From: CAVYUC01 sp963783085
GTDB lineage: Bacteria; Bacteroidota; Bacteroidia; Bacteroidales; Prolixibacteraceae
Direction: 5' to 3'
DNA length: 64,000 nt
Assembly: GCA_963783085.1 (NCBI GenBank)
Contig: CAWAMJ010000008.1
Span: 62,001-126,000, forward strand
Notes under the pieces: model-generated
What the model saw: the letters and a program-made list of their open reading frames with translations, nothing else
Told to the model about the DNA's origin: nothing
Databases searched by the model: none
Shown: positions 1-10,400 of the stretch, in pieces
Position numbering within the stretch: the first letter of the stretch is position 1
Layout of the letters: each line of letters starts with the position of its first letter
Position numbers and translations under genes: made by a program

Positions 1-2013
1 ATTATTGTACTCAAATTTATTCGTTGAAAAATCGTCTGTTCTGCTAAATACATTCTCTATTTTTGTTGATTGTGCCGTATATCCGGCCATTGCAGAAAGT
101 CTGTGTCCGGAACCAAATTCTTTTTTATAAGTTAGCGTATACTCTGCTAACCAATTCATACTCTGGATTGCTCCAATCGAAGCAACTCCGAGGTTTGGCA
201 AGGCCTGTGTTTCTGCGGTATTGGGAATGTATACATTACGTTTTGAATTAATTAAATCGGCACCGAAATTGGCTCGAAAAATCAATCCGTTTAAAACTTC
301 GATATCTGCAAAAGCGCTACCAATCATCCGGTTAGTATAAGTAATGTCAGTTCTGGTTTTGGCAATTGAAACGGGGTTCTCGAGAATTTTAAAAGTTTCA
401 TCATGATTATGCACATAATTACCATTTTCATCTTTTATAGGAATGACCGGGGTTGTTGTTAATGCGTTCCAGAGTGGTGAATCATTCTGATAACCTGATC
501 CATCAGAAGGGACAGCGTCATTTATCGTGTGATTGGCATTTGCATTAACACCGATTTTAATTTTATTGCTAACTTTTTGATCCAAATTAAATCGAAGCCC
601 TGCCCGTTTGAAGTTTGACTCGATAATAACTCCATCCTGATCCAAATAATCGCCAGAAACTAGATATTGAGTATTTTCGGTCCCTCCTGATATTGAAAGA
701 TTATACCTGTGCGTTAATGCTTTTCTGAATATGGCATCCTGCCAGTCCGTTCCCTCTCCAAGTTCTTCTGGAAGAGGCTTGTCTATTCCATCGTAAATCG
801 GAGCCATGTCGTTATTGGTAGCCCACTCATTGGCTAACGTTGCAAGTTCCTCGGCATTAGCCAAATCCAGTTTATGTCTTACTGAGGCTATATCTACCGA
901 ATAATCAAAATCAATTTTTGACTTACCCACCTGTCCTCTTTTGGTTGTTATTAAAACTACCCCATTTGCCCCACGGGAGCCATAAATAGCTGTTGCGGAT
1001 GCATCTTTTAAAATTTCAATGGATTCAATTTCATTGGGGCTAAGTGTAGAAAGCGGACTCTGAGGAAGAGCATTGTTCCCTGCGCCATCCGGGGTTACAT
1101 CATTATTGTCGATGGGAAATCCATCTATAACATAAAGGGGTTCACTTGAAGCATTAATGGAATTTGATCCTCTGATTCTAATTCGAATACCACCACCGGG
1201 AGCGTTTGAAGCCGCTTTAATGTCAACCCCCGCTGCCCGTCCTTGCAAAGTTTGTACAAAAGTGTTGGCCGGAGTACTCTCCAGTTGATCGCCTTTTACT
1301 GAGGTAACAGCTCCTGTTAGATCTGAACGTTTCATCGTGCCATATCCCACTGCCACTACTTCTTCAATTCCTATTGCATCCACTTCCATAATAGCATTAA
1401 TAGTGGTTTTGCTAACCACCGGTATTTCCTGTTTCTTCATCCCTACAAATGAAAATACCAATGTAGCATCTTCAGGGATATTTGTCAGGGTATATTCTCC
1501 TTCAGCATTGGTAATAGTCCCAAGTGTTGTACCTTTTACAAGAACGGTTACTCCCGGAAGGGGCTGATCGGAATTATCGGTTACCTTTCCGGACACCGAC
1601 TTTTGCTGAACAGCCACTTCATTAACGATATCAATGTTTGAAAGGACAATCTGCCGGTTAAAAACCGTATAGGCAATATCCTTTCCTTCCAACACCTGAT
1701 CGAGTATGGCTTTAATGATTTCATTTTGAGCATCTACATTTATTTTCTGTTCCACATTGACCAAATCCTTGTTATACAGAAAGAAAAATTCGGATTCATC
1801 TTCAATCCTGGTCAGAACATTCTCAAGACGTTCATTGTCGGCCTTAATAGAAATACGTGTCATTTGCGCGTAAGAATCAACCGCCATCGCCTGCATGACG
1901 CTGAGGAAAAAGCAGAAAACCGTAAGATTAGTCATAAGTAAAAGTTTTTTTAAGGCCCGATTACTCCTCTCAGGAAGGCATCCCGAAGCCTCTTGTTCTC
2001 TAATTTTTTTCAT
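1..2013 (-). CDS. SusC-like TonB-dependent receptor, N-terminal part (runs off left edge)
   Basis: The minus-strand frame is open from the ATG at 2013 to the window edge (about 671 codons), so only the N-terminal part is present. It has a charged N-terminus (MKKIREQEAS), a hydrophobic signal segment ending near VDSYAQ, an STN (secretin/TonB short N-terminal) domain, a carboxypeptidase-regulatory-like domain (residues about 140-210) and a plug domain with the SusC-type stretches LYVIDGFP and EILKDASATAIYGSRGANGV. SusC proteins import oligosaccharides through the outer membrane with a SusD partner. The STN domain is the signature of receptors that signal to a FecR/ECF sigma pair. The first about 225 residues are about 90% identical by eye to the SusC at 7461-10892, then the two diverge. 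It lies 427 bp downstream of a sulfatase. Its SusD would lie to the left, outside the window. Confidence 0.93.
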   Translation of the reverse strand, partial: MKKIREQEASGCLPERSNRALKKLLLMTNLTVFCFFLSVMQAMAVDSYAQMTRISIKADNERLENVLTRIEDESEFFFLYNKDLVNVEQKINVDAQNEIIKAILDQVLEGKDIAYTVFNRQIVLSNIDIVNEVAVQQKSVSGKVTDNSDQPLPGVTVLVKGTTLGTITNAEGEYTLTNIPEDATLVFSFVGMKKQEIPVVSKTTINAIMEVDAIGIEEVVAVGYGTMKRSDLTGAVTSVKGDQLESTPANTFVQTLQGRAAGVDIKAASNAPGGGIRIRIRGSNSINASSEPLYVIDGFPIDNNDVTPDGAGNNALPQSPLSTLSPNEIESIEILKDASATAIYGSRGANGVVLITTKRGQVGKSKIDFDYSVDIASVRHKLDLANAEELATLANEWATNNDMAPIYDGIDKPLPEELGEGTDWQDAIFRKALTHRYNLSISGGTENTQYLVSGDYLDQDGVIIESNFKRAGLRFNLDQKVSNKIKIGVNANANHTINDAVPSDGSGYQNDSPLWNALTTTPVIPIKDENGNYVHNHDETFKILENPVSIAKTRTDITYTNRMIGSAFADIEVLNGLIFRANFGADLINSKRNVYIPNTAETQALPNLGVASIGAIQSMNWLAEYTLTYKKEFGSGHRLSAMAGYTAQSTKIENVFSRTDDFSTNKFEYNN

Positions 2014-2440
2014 AAGTTTACCATGTTAGAGTGAATAATTAGCATATTGATCTCGCTCTGCAGTCGCACAGGAAAATGCTGGAAACACTTTTCTGTTTTG
2101 CATTTTTATATTTTTAATTTTATGGTTACTCTTTCGATATTAGCACGCCATTGCTCTTTTCTTCTTTAGGTTATATCCCAGTTTATTCAAAATCCCCAGT
2201 TCAAGATATGATTTTTCTGTTTTTTATGAAAAGATAATAGACAATCTCATTGACCTGCAATAATTCAAACTCCTTTTTTTTCACGAATTTTATGGATAGT
2301 TCATTTCTGATTTTTCGCATTGCATGCAACTCGATCCCGGCTATTCAATAATTATTCGGGATTGGATGGATATGCAACAAGCATGCTTTCAATAACTGCA
2401 AGGTAATATATCATTGAAAGTTCAGGTTCTTGAAATTATA
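2014..2440. other. Intergenic region between sulfatase and left SusC
   Basis: This holds the SusC leader (2014-2105), copied from the leader at 10893-10983, and the fecR scrap at 2106-2152. The remaining part to 2440 is AT-rich with no convincing ORF, RNA gene or strong hairpin. It presumably carries the promoter of the left SusC, but no clear TAnnTTTG box could be chosen. Confidence 0.5.
2106..2152 (-). pseudogene. Remnant of the 3' end of a fecR gene
   Basis: The DNA just upstream of the left SusC matches the last codons of the intact fecR at 10984-12030: both read through a GVLI codon block followed by an A-rich end. In the remnant a 1-nt deletion puts a stop soon after (NGVLI then SKE and stop), and similarity is lost beyond about 2155. 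The spacer between this remnant and the SusC start also matches the fecR-SusC spacer at 10893-10983. It is best read as the scar of a duplicated fecR-susC block whose fecR was lost. Confidence 0.6.
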
Positions 2441-3988
2441 TCAAGGTATATTCTGATACTTCATATATTCCTCTTCAAAAGAATCCAGTTTGATTCTCAT
2501 TTCCCGGGCAACAATTTCATATTCCGGTTGATGAATAAGATTATTTGTTTCCAGCGTATCTTCAGTAATTTTAAACAACTCTTCCACAATCGGGTGGCAT
2601 TCCTGGTAACGGATATATTTAAAATTTTTTGTCCGTACGAATTTGGAGCGAATAGACTGGTAATTATCCGGATTTTTAACTTCCGAAATAACAGGATTAT
2701 TATTGTCGAAATTATTTTCGCCGTAAACAGCGTCGTGAATTTCATCCTTTTCGTTCCAAACAACCGGCATAATACTTTCTCCGGGCATTTGTGAGGGTTT
2801 CGCTAGCCCGCCCAGGTTCAAAATAGTAGGTGCAATATCAATTACAGAGATCAGACCTTGTTCCGTTCGTCCATCTTCCCCTTTCATAAACCGGGGGTCG
2901 TAAATAATCAAAGGGGCTTTGGCCGATTCGTCGTACAAAATAGCTTTTCCCATCAATTGCCTCGAGCCGCAAAAGAATCCATTGTCAGACGTAAAAATGA
3001 TAACTGTTTTTCCGGCTATCCCAAGTTCATCCAGTTTCTGACGTATTTGACCTACCACGTTGTCAAGTCCGGTAATCAGGGCATAATAGTTTTTGATGAA
3101 ATTTTCGTAAGTGCTGTCAAGTTCAATCTGCCAGTTAGGCCGGTTCATCCTGCCGAAATACCACGCCGCATTCCTGCTTTTTACCCGTACAACTTCAGGC
3201 AGCTTGTTGTAGTATTCCGGTGAATCATTGGTCATGCGCGGAATTTTCTTACCGTCGTAAAGCTGCCGAAACTGTACCTGCGGATCAAACGGTGCATGCG
3301 GGGCTTTAAAACTTACCGACAGGCAAAACGGTTTATTTTCCTTGTTTGCTCTTTCAATAAATTCGACAGCCTGATGTCCCATAAACTCATTCAGATGGTT
3401 GGAGCGCCACTTGTTTTCGTAACCATTAAATGTGCCTTCTTTGCCGGAACGATAACTTCCTTGTCCAGGAAATCCGTTCCAGACATCGAAATATTGTTTG
3501 GGCATGTATTCTTGTTTATTGTCGAAACCTTTGTTTACCATCTTTTCAGAACCTTCGGAAACAGCAAAACCAAACTTGCCGATAAAACCGGTGTAATATC
3601 CTGCATTCCTGAGCAAAACCGGATATGTTTTTTCAAACTCTTCTTTGGTGATTACATAATCGGTCGGTTTATCAAAACCAGAACCATGAGTTCCAAGGTA
3701 CTTGCCCGTCATTATTGAAGTACGGCTGGGCATACAAATGGGAGCTACGTGATAGGCGTTTAAAAACATCACCGACTGCCCGGCCAGTTTGTCAACGTTC
3801 GGTGTAACAACATATTCATTTCCCATGCAGCCCAGAGCTGTATTCCGGAGGTCGTCGGCCAGTAAAAAAATAATGTTTGGTTTTTCGGATGGGTTTCTGT
3901 TACCAACATCTGATTTGGTATCGAAATGACAGCCTCTAACCACACTGAGTGAGATAAGCAGGGCAACTGTTAAAATATTGAACATCAT
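2441..3988 (-). CDS. Sulfatase (formylglycine type, S1 family), probable lipoprotein
   Basis: This is a family S1 sulfatase that hydrolyses sulfate esters, probably on a glycan at the cell surface or in the periplasm. The N-terminal metal-site block NIIFLLADDL and the maturation motif C-M-P-S-R (Cys85 from the chosen start, inside HVAPICMPSRTSIMTG) are present; this Cys is oxidised to formylglycine by an anaerobic-type maturase or FGE. A second metal-binding block TSDNGFF lies in the C-terminal half. The longest frame begins at a TTG at 4027; I chose the ATG at 3988, because translation from there begins directly with a hydrophobic signal (MMFNILTVALLISLSVV) and a possible lipidation Cys20 after RG. 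The length, about 515 residues, is normal. It follows another sulfatase and the SusCD pair on the same strand. The substrate is not deducible from sequence alone. Confidence 0.93.
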   Translation of the reverse strand: MMFNILTVALLISLSVVRGCHFDTKSDVGNRNPSEKPNIIFLLADDLRNTALGCMGNEYVVTPNVDKLAGQSVMFLNAYHVAPICMPSRTSIMTGKYLGTHGSGFDKPTDYVITKEEFEKTYPVLLRNAGYYTGFIGKFGFAVSEGSEKMVNKGFDNKQEYMPKQYFDVWNGFPGQGSYRSGKEGTFNGYENKWRSNHLNEFMGHQAVEFIERANKENKPFCLSVSFKAPHAPFDPQVQFRQLYDGKKIPRMTNDSPEYYNKLPEVVRVKSRNAAWYFGRMNRPNWQIELDSTYENFIKNYYALITGLDNVVGQIRQKLDELGIAGKTVIIFTSDNGFFCGSRQLMGKAILYDESAKAPLIIYDPRFMKGEDGRTEQGLISVIDIAPTILNLGGLAKPSQMPGESIMPVVWNEKDEIHDAVYGENNFDNNNPVISEVKNPDNYQSIRSKFVRTKNFKYIRYQECHPIVEELFKITEDTLETNNLIHQPEYEIVAREMRIKLDSFEEEYMKYQNIP

Positions 3989-4085
3989 TTTACAAGATTT
4001 TAAAATTGTAACAACCAGCGAATTCAATCCGGCAATTTATACCTGGCGAAGATGTTTTCCTGATTCACCGTTAAACAACATCGAA

Positions 4086-5894
4086 TTATTTTAGCTTTTC
4101 AATATAAACATAATATGCAGGATAGATGCGGTTTTTAGCGTCATACAGTCTCGTCTCCATGTCGTATTTTCCCTTCTCCATATGTACGGTAAAAGTTTCT
4201 TCTTTATCGCCCGGCATTATTTTCTTCGTTAATCCTTCGTGATCCCCGAGATACAGTTCGACTTTCTGCATATTTACATTGTTGCTGGGCGGCATCGGAT
4301 CATTAACTTCAATCGTAGGTTTTTTTCCGGAAAACACGTCGTTGAACGCTAATCCGCTTGACCTGGGATAACGGCATAAACTAATTTTATAAGTTCCTTC
4401 GGTGGTAAATTCAACCTTGAAAACACCTGAGCCAGGCGCAGCTTCGAGCGCACCGTACTGATGCCAGATATGCCCCCAAAAGCCCGTGTGCAGATCATGT
4501 GCACTTATCCGTGTCGGATTTTCATAAGGAGTACCCACCTGAATGTAAGCATATTTTTCGTTGACGCCTTCATCGACTATTGACTGCCACCATTTTTCAT
4601 AGGTAACCTGCAAAAGTTTTACTTTATCCGGATAATCGGCAGCTACATCTTTGGTTTGCTTTGGATCTGTTTTAATGTTATAAAGTTCCTTCCCGTTCAC
4701 CAAACGCCAGGTATTATTCATTACTGAAGATTTTCGCCATTCAACAAGGTTTTGTTCACGTTGAGAATCCGTTACAATACTTCGCTCGTTCCAGCTTTCA
4801 AAGTCGCCTCTCAGCAATGACTTCAAACTTGTTCCGTCCAAAGGTTTAACAGGAACATACTTTAATCCGCACAAATCGACCAAAGTCGGAAAAACATCGA
4901 TATGTGCAGTGAGCTGATTCACATCACGATCTCCGGTAATATCTGATTCCGGCCAGCGGATGAAAAAAGGTACCCTGTGCCCCCCGTCGTATTCACTGTT
5001 TTTTTTGCCCCGCATATTTCCATCGTAACCATAAGCTTTTCCATCCTGAACCTGAATTCCGGTTGCTGTACCGTTATCAGTCATAAAAATCACTATAGAA
5101 TTGTCTTTCAGATGCAACCGTTCGAGTTCGTCCTCCAAAAATTGAAAATTATCATCGATGTTAGCTATCATTCCGTAGAACCTTTTTTGTGATTCTGTAA
5201 TTGACTGCTCATCTTTATAAATATTATAATATTTCTCAGGAACAAAAAGAGGTCCGTGAGGAGCATTGGTAGCGAGATAGACAAAAAACGGCCCGTCTTT
5301 ATGTTTTTCAATGAAATTCATGGCATTGCTGAAAAACACGTCGGTACAATATCCCGTGTATTGTTCCGGAACGCTGTTGTGCCAGTAAGTATCGTCGAAA
5401 TAATCATTTCCCCAGTAATCAGGCCCCTGCGTAATTCCTCCACCTCCTATACGTACTACTTCCTGAAAACCGCGGTCTTCGGGTCGGAACGGATAATTAT
5501 CACCGAGATGCCATTTGCCAAACATAGCTGTTTTATAGCCGTTTTGGGCATACACCTGGGCAATGGTGGTTTCGTCTTTAAACAACTGGGAGCGTCCGGC
5601 AATGGTATGAAAACAGTTTAAACGGTCGGTATACCGCCCGGTCATCAGAGCCGAACGCGTAGGAGCACAAGTTGGAGATACATGAAAATCGGAAAGATGT
5701 ACAGATTCATTATAAAACCTGTCCAGGGCCGGTGTTTTAATTACACTGTTCCCCAAACAATGTAAATCGCCATATCCCTGGTCGTCGGTAATAACGATAA
5801 TGACGTTGGGCTGTTTATTCTGGCTAAACAGCGGAAAGGCGATCGAACAAGCTAAAGCCAGTAATCCAAGTTTCATGTGATTAAATCGTTTCAT
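4086..5894 (-). CDS. Arylsulfatase-type sulfatase (S1 family), secreted
   Basis: This 602-residue sulfatase has a signal peptide (MKRFNHMKLGLLALACSIAF, cleavage near FSQ), the metal block VIIVITDDQGYGD, the maturation motif C-A-P-T-R with Cys76 (SPTCAPTRSALMTGRY), GKWHLG and the second metal block FMTDNGTATG. The last about 130 residues form a C-terminal extension with IGTPYENPTRI-like and beta-rich sequence not needed for the catalytic fold, possibly a glycan-binding or structural domain. It is encoded 111 bp after SusD and 97 bp before the next sulfatase, so all three are probably one transcript of the sulfated-polysaccharide locus. The ATG at 5894 is followed immediately by the signal peptide, which supports the start. 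Confidence 0.95.
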   Translation of the reverse strand: MKRFNHMKLGLLALACSIAFPLFSQNKQPNVIIVITDDQGYGDLHCLGNSVIKTPALDRFYNESVHLSDFHVSPTCAPTRSALMTGRYTDRLNCFHTIAGRSQLFKDETTIAQVYAQNGYKTAMFGKWHLGDNYPFRPEDRGFQEVVRIGGGGITQGPDYWGNDYFDDTYWHNSVPEQYTGYCTDVFFSNAMNFIEKHKDGPFFVYLATNAPHGPLFVPEKYYNIYKDEQSITESQKRFYGMIANIDDNFQFLEDELERLHLKDNSIVIFMTDNGTATGIQVQDGKAYGYDGNMRGKKNSEYDGGHRVPFFIRWPESDITGDRDVNQLTAHIDVFPTLVDLCGLKYVPVKPLDGTSLKSLLRGDFESWNERSIVTDSQREQNLVEWRKSSVMNNTWRLVNGKELYNIKTDPKQTKDVAADYPDKVKLLQVTYEKWWQSIVDEGVNEKYAYIQVGTPYENPTRISAHDLHTGFWGHIWHQYGALEAAPGSGVFKVEFTTEGTYKISLCRYPRSSGLAFNDVFSGKKPTIEVNDPMPPSNNVNMQKVELYLGDHEGLTKKIMPGDKEETFTVHMEKGKYDMETRLYDAKNRIYPAYYVYIEKLK

Positions 5895-6005
5895 TTTAAT
5901 GGGTTGTTGTAAAATTTATGTTGGTTCCACGTTCGAAATTTTATCCCTTTCGATTGTCTGATGACGTGCAATAAGGCCTGTTACTGCGATGGAAACAACA
6001 TTTAA

Positions 6006-7448
6006 TTAATATCCGGGATTCTGTTCTAATTTTGAGTTTCTGTCAATTTCATTTTGAGGAATCGGAAACACATAATGTATGGATGGATCAAAACCATAAT
6101 CGCTTAAAACAGTCGTTGCTTCTCCTGTTCGGCGAAGGTCATTCAAACGCTGGCCCTCCACTGCAAATTCAATCAGCCTTTCATGATAGATAGTGTTAAG
6201 TGTCAGTTCATTTTCCATCAATTCGGGTATTCCAGCTCTTTTTCGTACCTGATTAATTCCCCACAGGGCTTCATTCTTATTTCCCAGTTGCATTTCTGCT
6301 TCTGCGTAATTCAACAAAACTTCAGCGTAACGCATCAAATGTTGGTTCAGCGGAGAACCTTTGGCTACTACCCCCTGGATGATTTCACCACTTGGCGCAT
6401 CTTCATTTGATAACATGTATTTCGCCACGTTTAATCCTGTTTCTGACCACGAAGGATTGTAGTCGATTCCAAAAAATGGATCTCCTTCCATAAAGACGGT
6501 AGTTTTACGGCGTACTGTATCATTGGGTTCATAAAGGGAGACAAATTCCGGCCTGATGATTAGTTCACCGCCTCCATGAGCTGTTTTAGGATTACCTCTT
6601 GGACTGAAACTCCAGCTATACATCGAAAAGTTCTGTTCAGGTGTTCTGCTTTGTGCAAATTGCACCTCAAATAATGATTCAGCGTTATTTTCGTTCGTCA
6701 GAGAAAAAACTGAATTATAATCCGTCATTAGCTCATATTCGTTAGAATCAATAACTTTTTTCGCTTTTTCTGCAGCTTTTGCCCAATCCTCGAGATACAA
6801 ATATACGCGGGAGAGGTAACCGGATGCTGCGCCGGAAGTTGCTCTTCCAAGGTCACTAGTGCCTCTTAACGCGGTTACTGGCGGCAGGTTTTGTTCCGCA
6901 AAATTCAAATCGTCAATAATCTGCTCGTAAACCTGGAATGATGCTGTCCTGGATACTTCCAGTTCATCAGCATTTTGTGGCGCAAGTATTAAAGGTACAT
7001 CGCCAAAATTTATAACGAGGGTATGATAATATAATGCCCTTAGAAATCGTGCCTCGGCAGAAAGACTCGCTTTTGTATTGTCATCCATAGGGACATCTGC
7101 TATTTTTGTAACAACAATATTTGCCAAATTTATACCCTGGTAACAATTTGACCATAAACGGTTAAACAAACCATCCGTCGGATAAAATATCCAGTTGGAT
7201 ATGCCACTTCCGGTTGGGTTGGTTGCTATATCCGTCGACATATCCCAAAGACGGTTGTCATCGGTGTCGAAAATGTCCCTTAAAGGTGCGTAAACAGCGT
7301 TTACCGCCAAACGCATGTCATTTTCAGTTTTGTAAAAGCTCTCTTTGGCTATCTGATCTTCCGGCAACTCATTGAGAAAAGACTGGCTGCAACCAAAAAC
7401 CATAAGAATTACCAGTGCACTGAATAAGAATATACTTTGATTTTTCAT
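6006..7448 (-). CDS. SusD/RagB-family glycan-binding lipoprotein
   Basis: SusD-like lipoproteins sit over the SusC barrel on the outside of the outer membrane and bind the oligosaccharide. The N-terminus is a lipoprotein signal with lipobox VFGC (Cys20), followed by SFLNELPEDQIAKESFY, a standard SusD opening. TPR-like helices (ALYYHTLVINFGDVPLI) and the C-terminal SusD block ending in FPIPQNEIDRNSKLEQNPGY are all present; the ending is diagnostic. The length of 480 residues is usual. It starts 12 bp after the SusC stop, so the two are translationally linked. The partner is SusC at 7461-10892, and sulfatases follow, which points to a sulfated ligand. Confidence 0.97.
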   Translation of the reverse strand: MKNQSIFLFSALVILMVFGCSQSFLNELPEDQIAKESFYKTENDMRLAVNAVYAPLRDIFDTDDNRLWDMSTDIATNPTGSGISNWIFYPTDGLFNRLWSNCYQGINLANIVVTKIADVPMDDNTKASLSAEARFLRALYYHTLVINFGDVPLILAPQNADELEVSRTASFQVYEQIIDDLNFAEQNLPPVTALRGTSDLGRATSGAASGYLSRVYLYLEDWAKAAEKAKKVIDSNEYELMTDYNSVFSLTNENNAESLFEVQFAQSRTPEQNFSMYSWSFSPRGNPKTAHGGGELIIRPEFVSLYEPNDTVRRKTTVFMEGDPFFGIDYNPSWSETGLNVAKYMLSNEDAPSGEIIQGVVAKGSPLNQHLMRYAEVLLNYAEAEMQLGNKNEALWGINQVRKRAGIPELMENELTLNTIYHERLIEFAVEGQRLNDLRRTGEATTVLSDYGFDPSIHYVFPIPQNEIDRNSKLEQNPGY

Positions 7449-7460
7449 GGATTTTGTTTT

Positions 7461-10400
7461 TTATAAATTAATCTGTACGCCCATCTGTATTGTGCGTGAC
7501 TGAGGATAGCTTGTGAAATCATCCACACCATAAAGGTTACTGAGGTTTTCTCCTCCAATTTCCGGATCGAAACCAATGTAACTGGTAAAGGTTAACAGGT
7601 TATTTGCATTAAGATAAATCCTTAATCTGTCCAGCCCGATTTTATTACAGACGTTTGCAGGAAAGGTGTAGCCTAGTTGTGCATTTTTCACCCTAAGATA
7701 GGAACCGTCGCTGATATATCTGTCAGATGTTTGCCTGTTGCCGTTTTTATCTATTAAAGTAGGTCGGGGTTTCGTAACATCATTATGCGAATTCTCCGGT
7801 GTCCAGTAATCTTTTGCCAACATGAACATATTTCCCCTGGTATTTGCCTCTTCCAGATCCATCCCGCCATTTCTGCCTCTATAAATGGAATTGCCGTAAA
7901 CGCCCTGAAAGAATACGGTGAAATCAAAATTTTTATAACTGGCATTAACATTAAAACCATAAGTGAAATCAGGGAAAGGATTGCCAATAATATCCCTGTC
8001 GGCACTTGTTATCGCTCCATCGTTATTCAAATCTTTAAAACGAATATCTCCCGGTTTTGCGAAGGGTTGTATAAGCTTGGCACCAGTTCCGTCGCCTGAC
8101 TCATCCCAGGTGTAAGCGTTAATTTCTTCCTGACTTTGAAAAAGACCATCTGTAACCAGTCCGTAAAATGAACCGATCGGTTCTCCTTCCCTGATGATTG
8201 AAACGCCTCTGAAAATATCATTTTGAATCTCGGTTACTTTGTTTTGTACCGTTCCGATATTGGCGGAAATATTCCATTCAAATTCGTTTTTGGTATGATG
8301 GTACGTCAAAGACAATTCCATTCCTGTATTTTTCATATTTCCCAGGTTTGCCCAGGGATATCCGGGAATACCGGCGGTTAGGGGAATGGGCATTTGATAT
8401 AACATATCAGATGTTTGTTTATTGAAATAATCGGCAACCAGTTCAACCGAATTATTAAACAAACCAACATCCAATCCGAGGTCAAGCTGCAAAGTCGACT
8501 CCCACCGCAAATCAGGATTTCCCATTTTAACAGGTTTTATGGTCTGGATAACATCCTGATTGGATCCAAATACCACTGATCCAAATGTTAAAACTTCAAG
8601 CGATGCATATCGGTTTATACGATCATTCCCGGTTTGGCCGTAGCTGCCTCTGATCTTCAAATTACTTACAACCATGCTTTCCGGAAAAAATGATTCCTCG
8701 CTGATTCTCCATCCACCGGATATGGACGGGAAATAACCAAACCGGTTATTTGAACCAAATTTCGAAGAACCATCAGCTCTTAAAATCAATTGTAACAAAT
8801 ATTTTTCCTGGTAATTGTAGTTTAACCGGCCAAGGTAAGAAATCCATGAATCCTGATATTTTGTGCCGGTTGCACTAACGATATTACCACTTGCCGATGT
8901 CACCTGTAAACTTTCGTCGGCAAAGTTTGAGCTCTCAGTGAGGAGGTTTTCTCCCGAATGTTGCCTCGCTGAAGTGCCTGCCAGCAAATTAAACCGGTGA
9001 TTTTTATTAATGTTGAAATTGTAGGTTAAAGTATTATCGAACGACCAAAAGAAAGTTTTTTCGTAACCCTTGCTAAGATTGTTCAACCCTCCGTTATTTT
9101 TCGTCCCGTATGACCAAATCTTTTGAAAATTTTGCGTGTCATCAAAAGCATAATCAACTCCTAATGTAGATTTAAACTCTAAATTTTTGGCGATTTCAAT
9201 GCTACCGTAAATCGTTCCAAGAATTCTGAGTTGCTTTTGAACAAAACTAAAATCATTGTTCTCAATAAACCCAATGGTATTCTTTGTTCCTGGATGTTCT
9301 CCAGCCCTTGTCGGACCTGCGTAATCACCTACCTGCCACCCATTCTTTTGAACAACGGGATTGTTTTCGATATCCCATTCGGTCCAATGAACCGGAACTG
9401 TGGGTGATGCCCGCATGGCAGATATAAAAATTTCATTTTGGTTTGGGGCACCTCCCGGATTTTTCCATTGTTCCTGTCCAACGGTAAATGTGTTTCCAAC
9501 CGTTAATCTTTCACCGATTTTTGATTCCGTATTAACCCTGAAATTAACTGATTTATACCCTGATGTTTTTAGCACGCCCTCCTGTGTCGTATAGTTGGAG
9601 CTAACCAAATAAGAAGTACTTTCACTGCCACCGCTCAAACTAAAATTGGTATTTAGTATTGGAGCCCTATGAAAAATCTGACTTAACCAATTGGTATTAT
9701 GAGGTATATTTAAATCATTGCGGCTCCACCATTTTTGGGTGCCGTCGTTTTCTTCAGCAGTACTATAGATGTCAATATATTCATCTTTTCCCATTAATTT
9801 GGGCATTTTGGCCAATTCCTGGTAACCGTACACGAAATCAAAATCAATTTTGGGAACACTGCCTTTTGTCCCTTTCTTTGTTGTGACAATTACGACCCCG
9901 TTTGCTGCCTGGGCCCCGTAAATAGCAGCTGAGGCATCTTTTAAGATTGCAATTGATTCTATGTCCTGAGGATTAATATTTTTTATATTTTCCGTCTGAA
10001 TTCCGTCAACAACATACAGGGGGCTGTTATTATTTATGGTGCTTGATCCCCTTATCCGAATAGTAACATCAGCTCCGGGCCGTCCGGAAGTGTTTGTTAT
10101 CAGCACTCCGGAAGCCCTGCCTTGAATAGCCTGATCCAACCTCGTGGTATGAATCTTATTTATATCATCCGAAGATATATTGGATATGGCACTTGTTAAT
10201 TCCTTTTTTACCAAAGTCCCATATCCCACTGCAACCACTTCTTCAATTCCAATGGCATCCACTTCCATCGTTACGTTAATACCGGTCTTGCCACCTACCG
10301 GTATCTCCTGTTTTCTCATTCCTACAAACGAAAATACCAAAGTAGCATCTTCAGGAATATTTGTCAGGGTATATTCTCCTTCAGCATTGGTAATAGTCCC

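Noticed and set aside
4028..4085. TTG start at 4027 for the first sulfatase
   Set aside because: The ATG at 3988 gives a proper signal peptide, whereas the longer form puts 13 unlikely residues before it.
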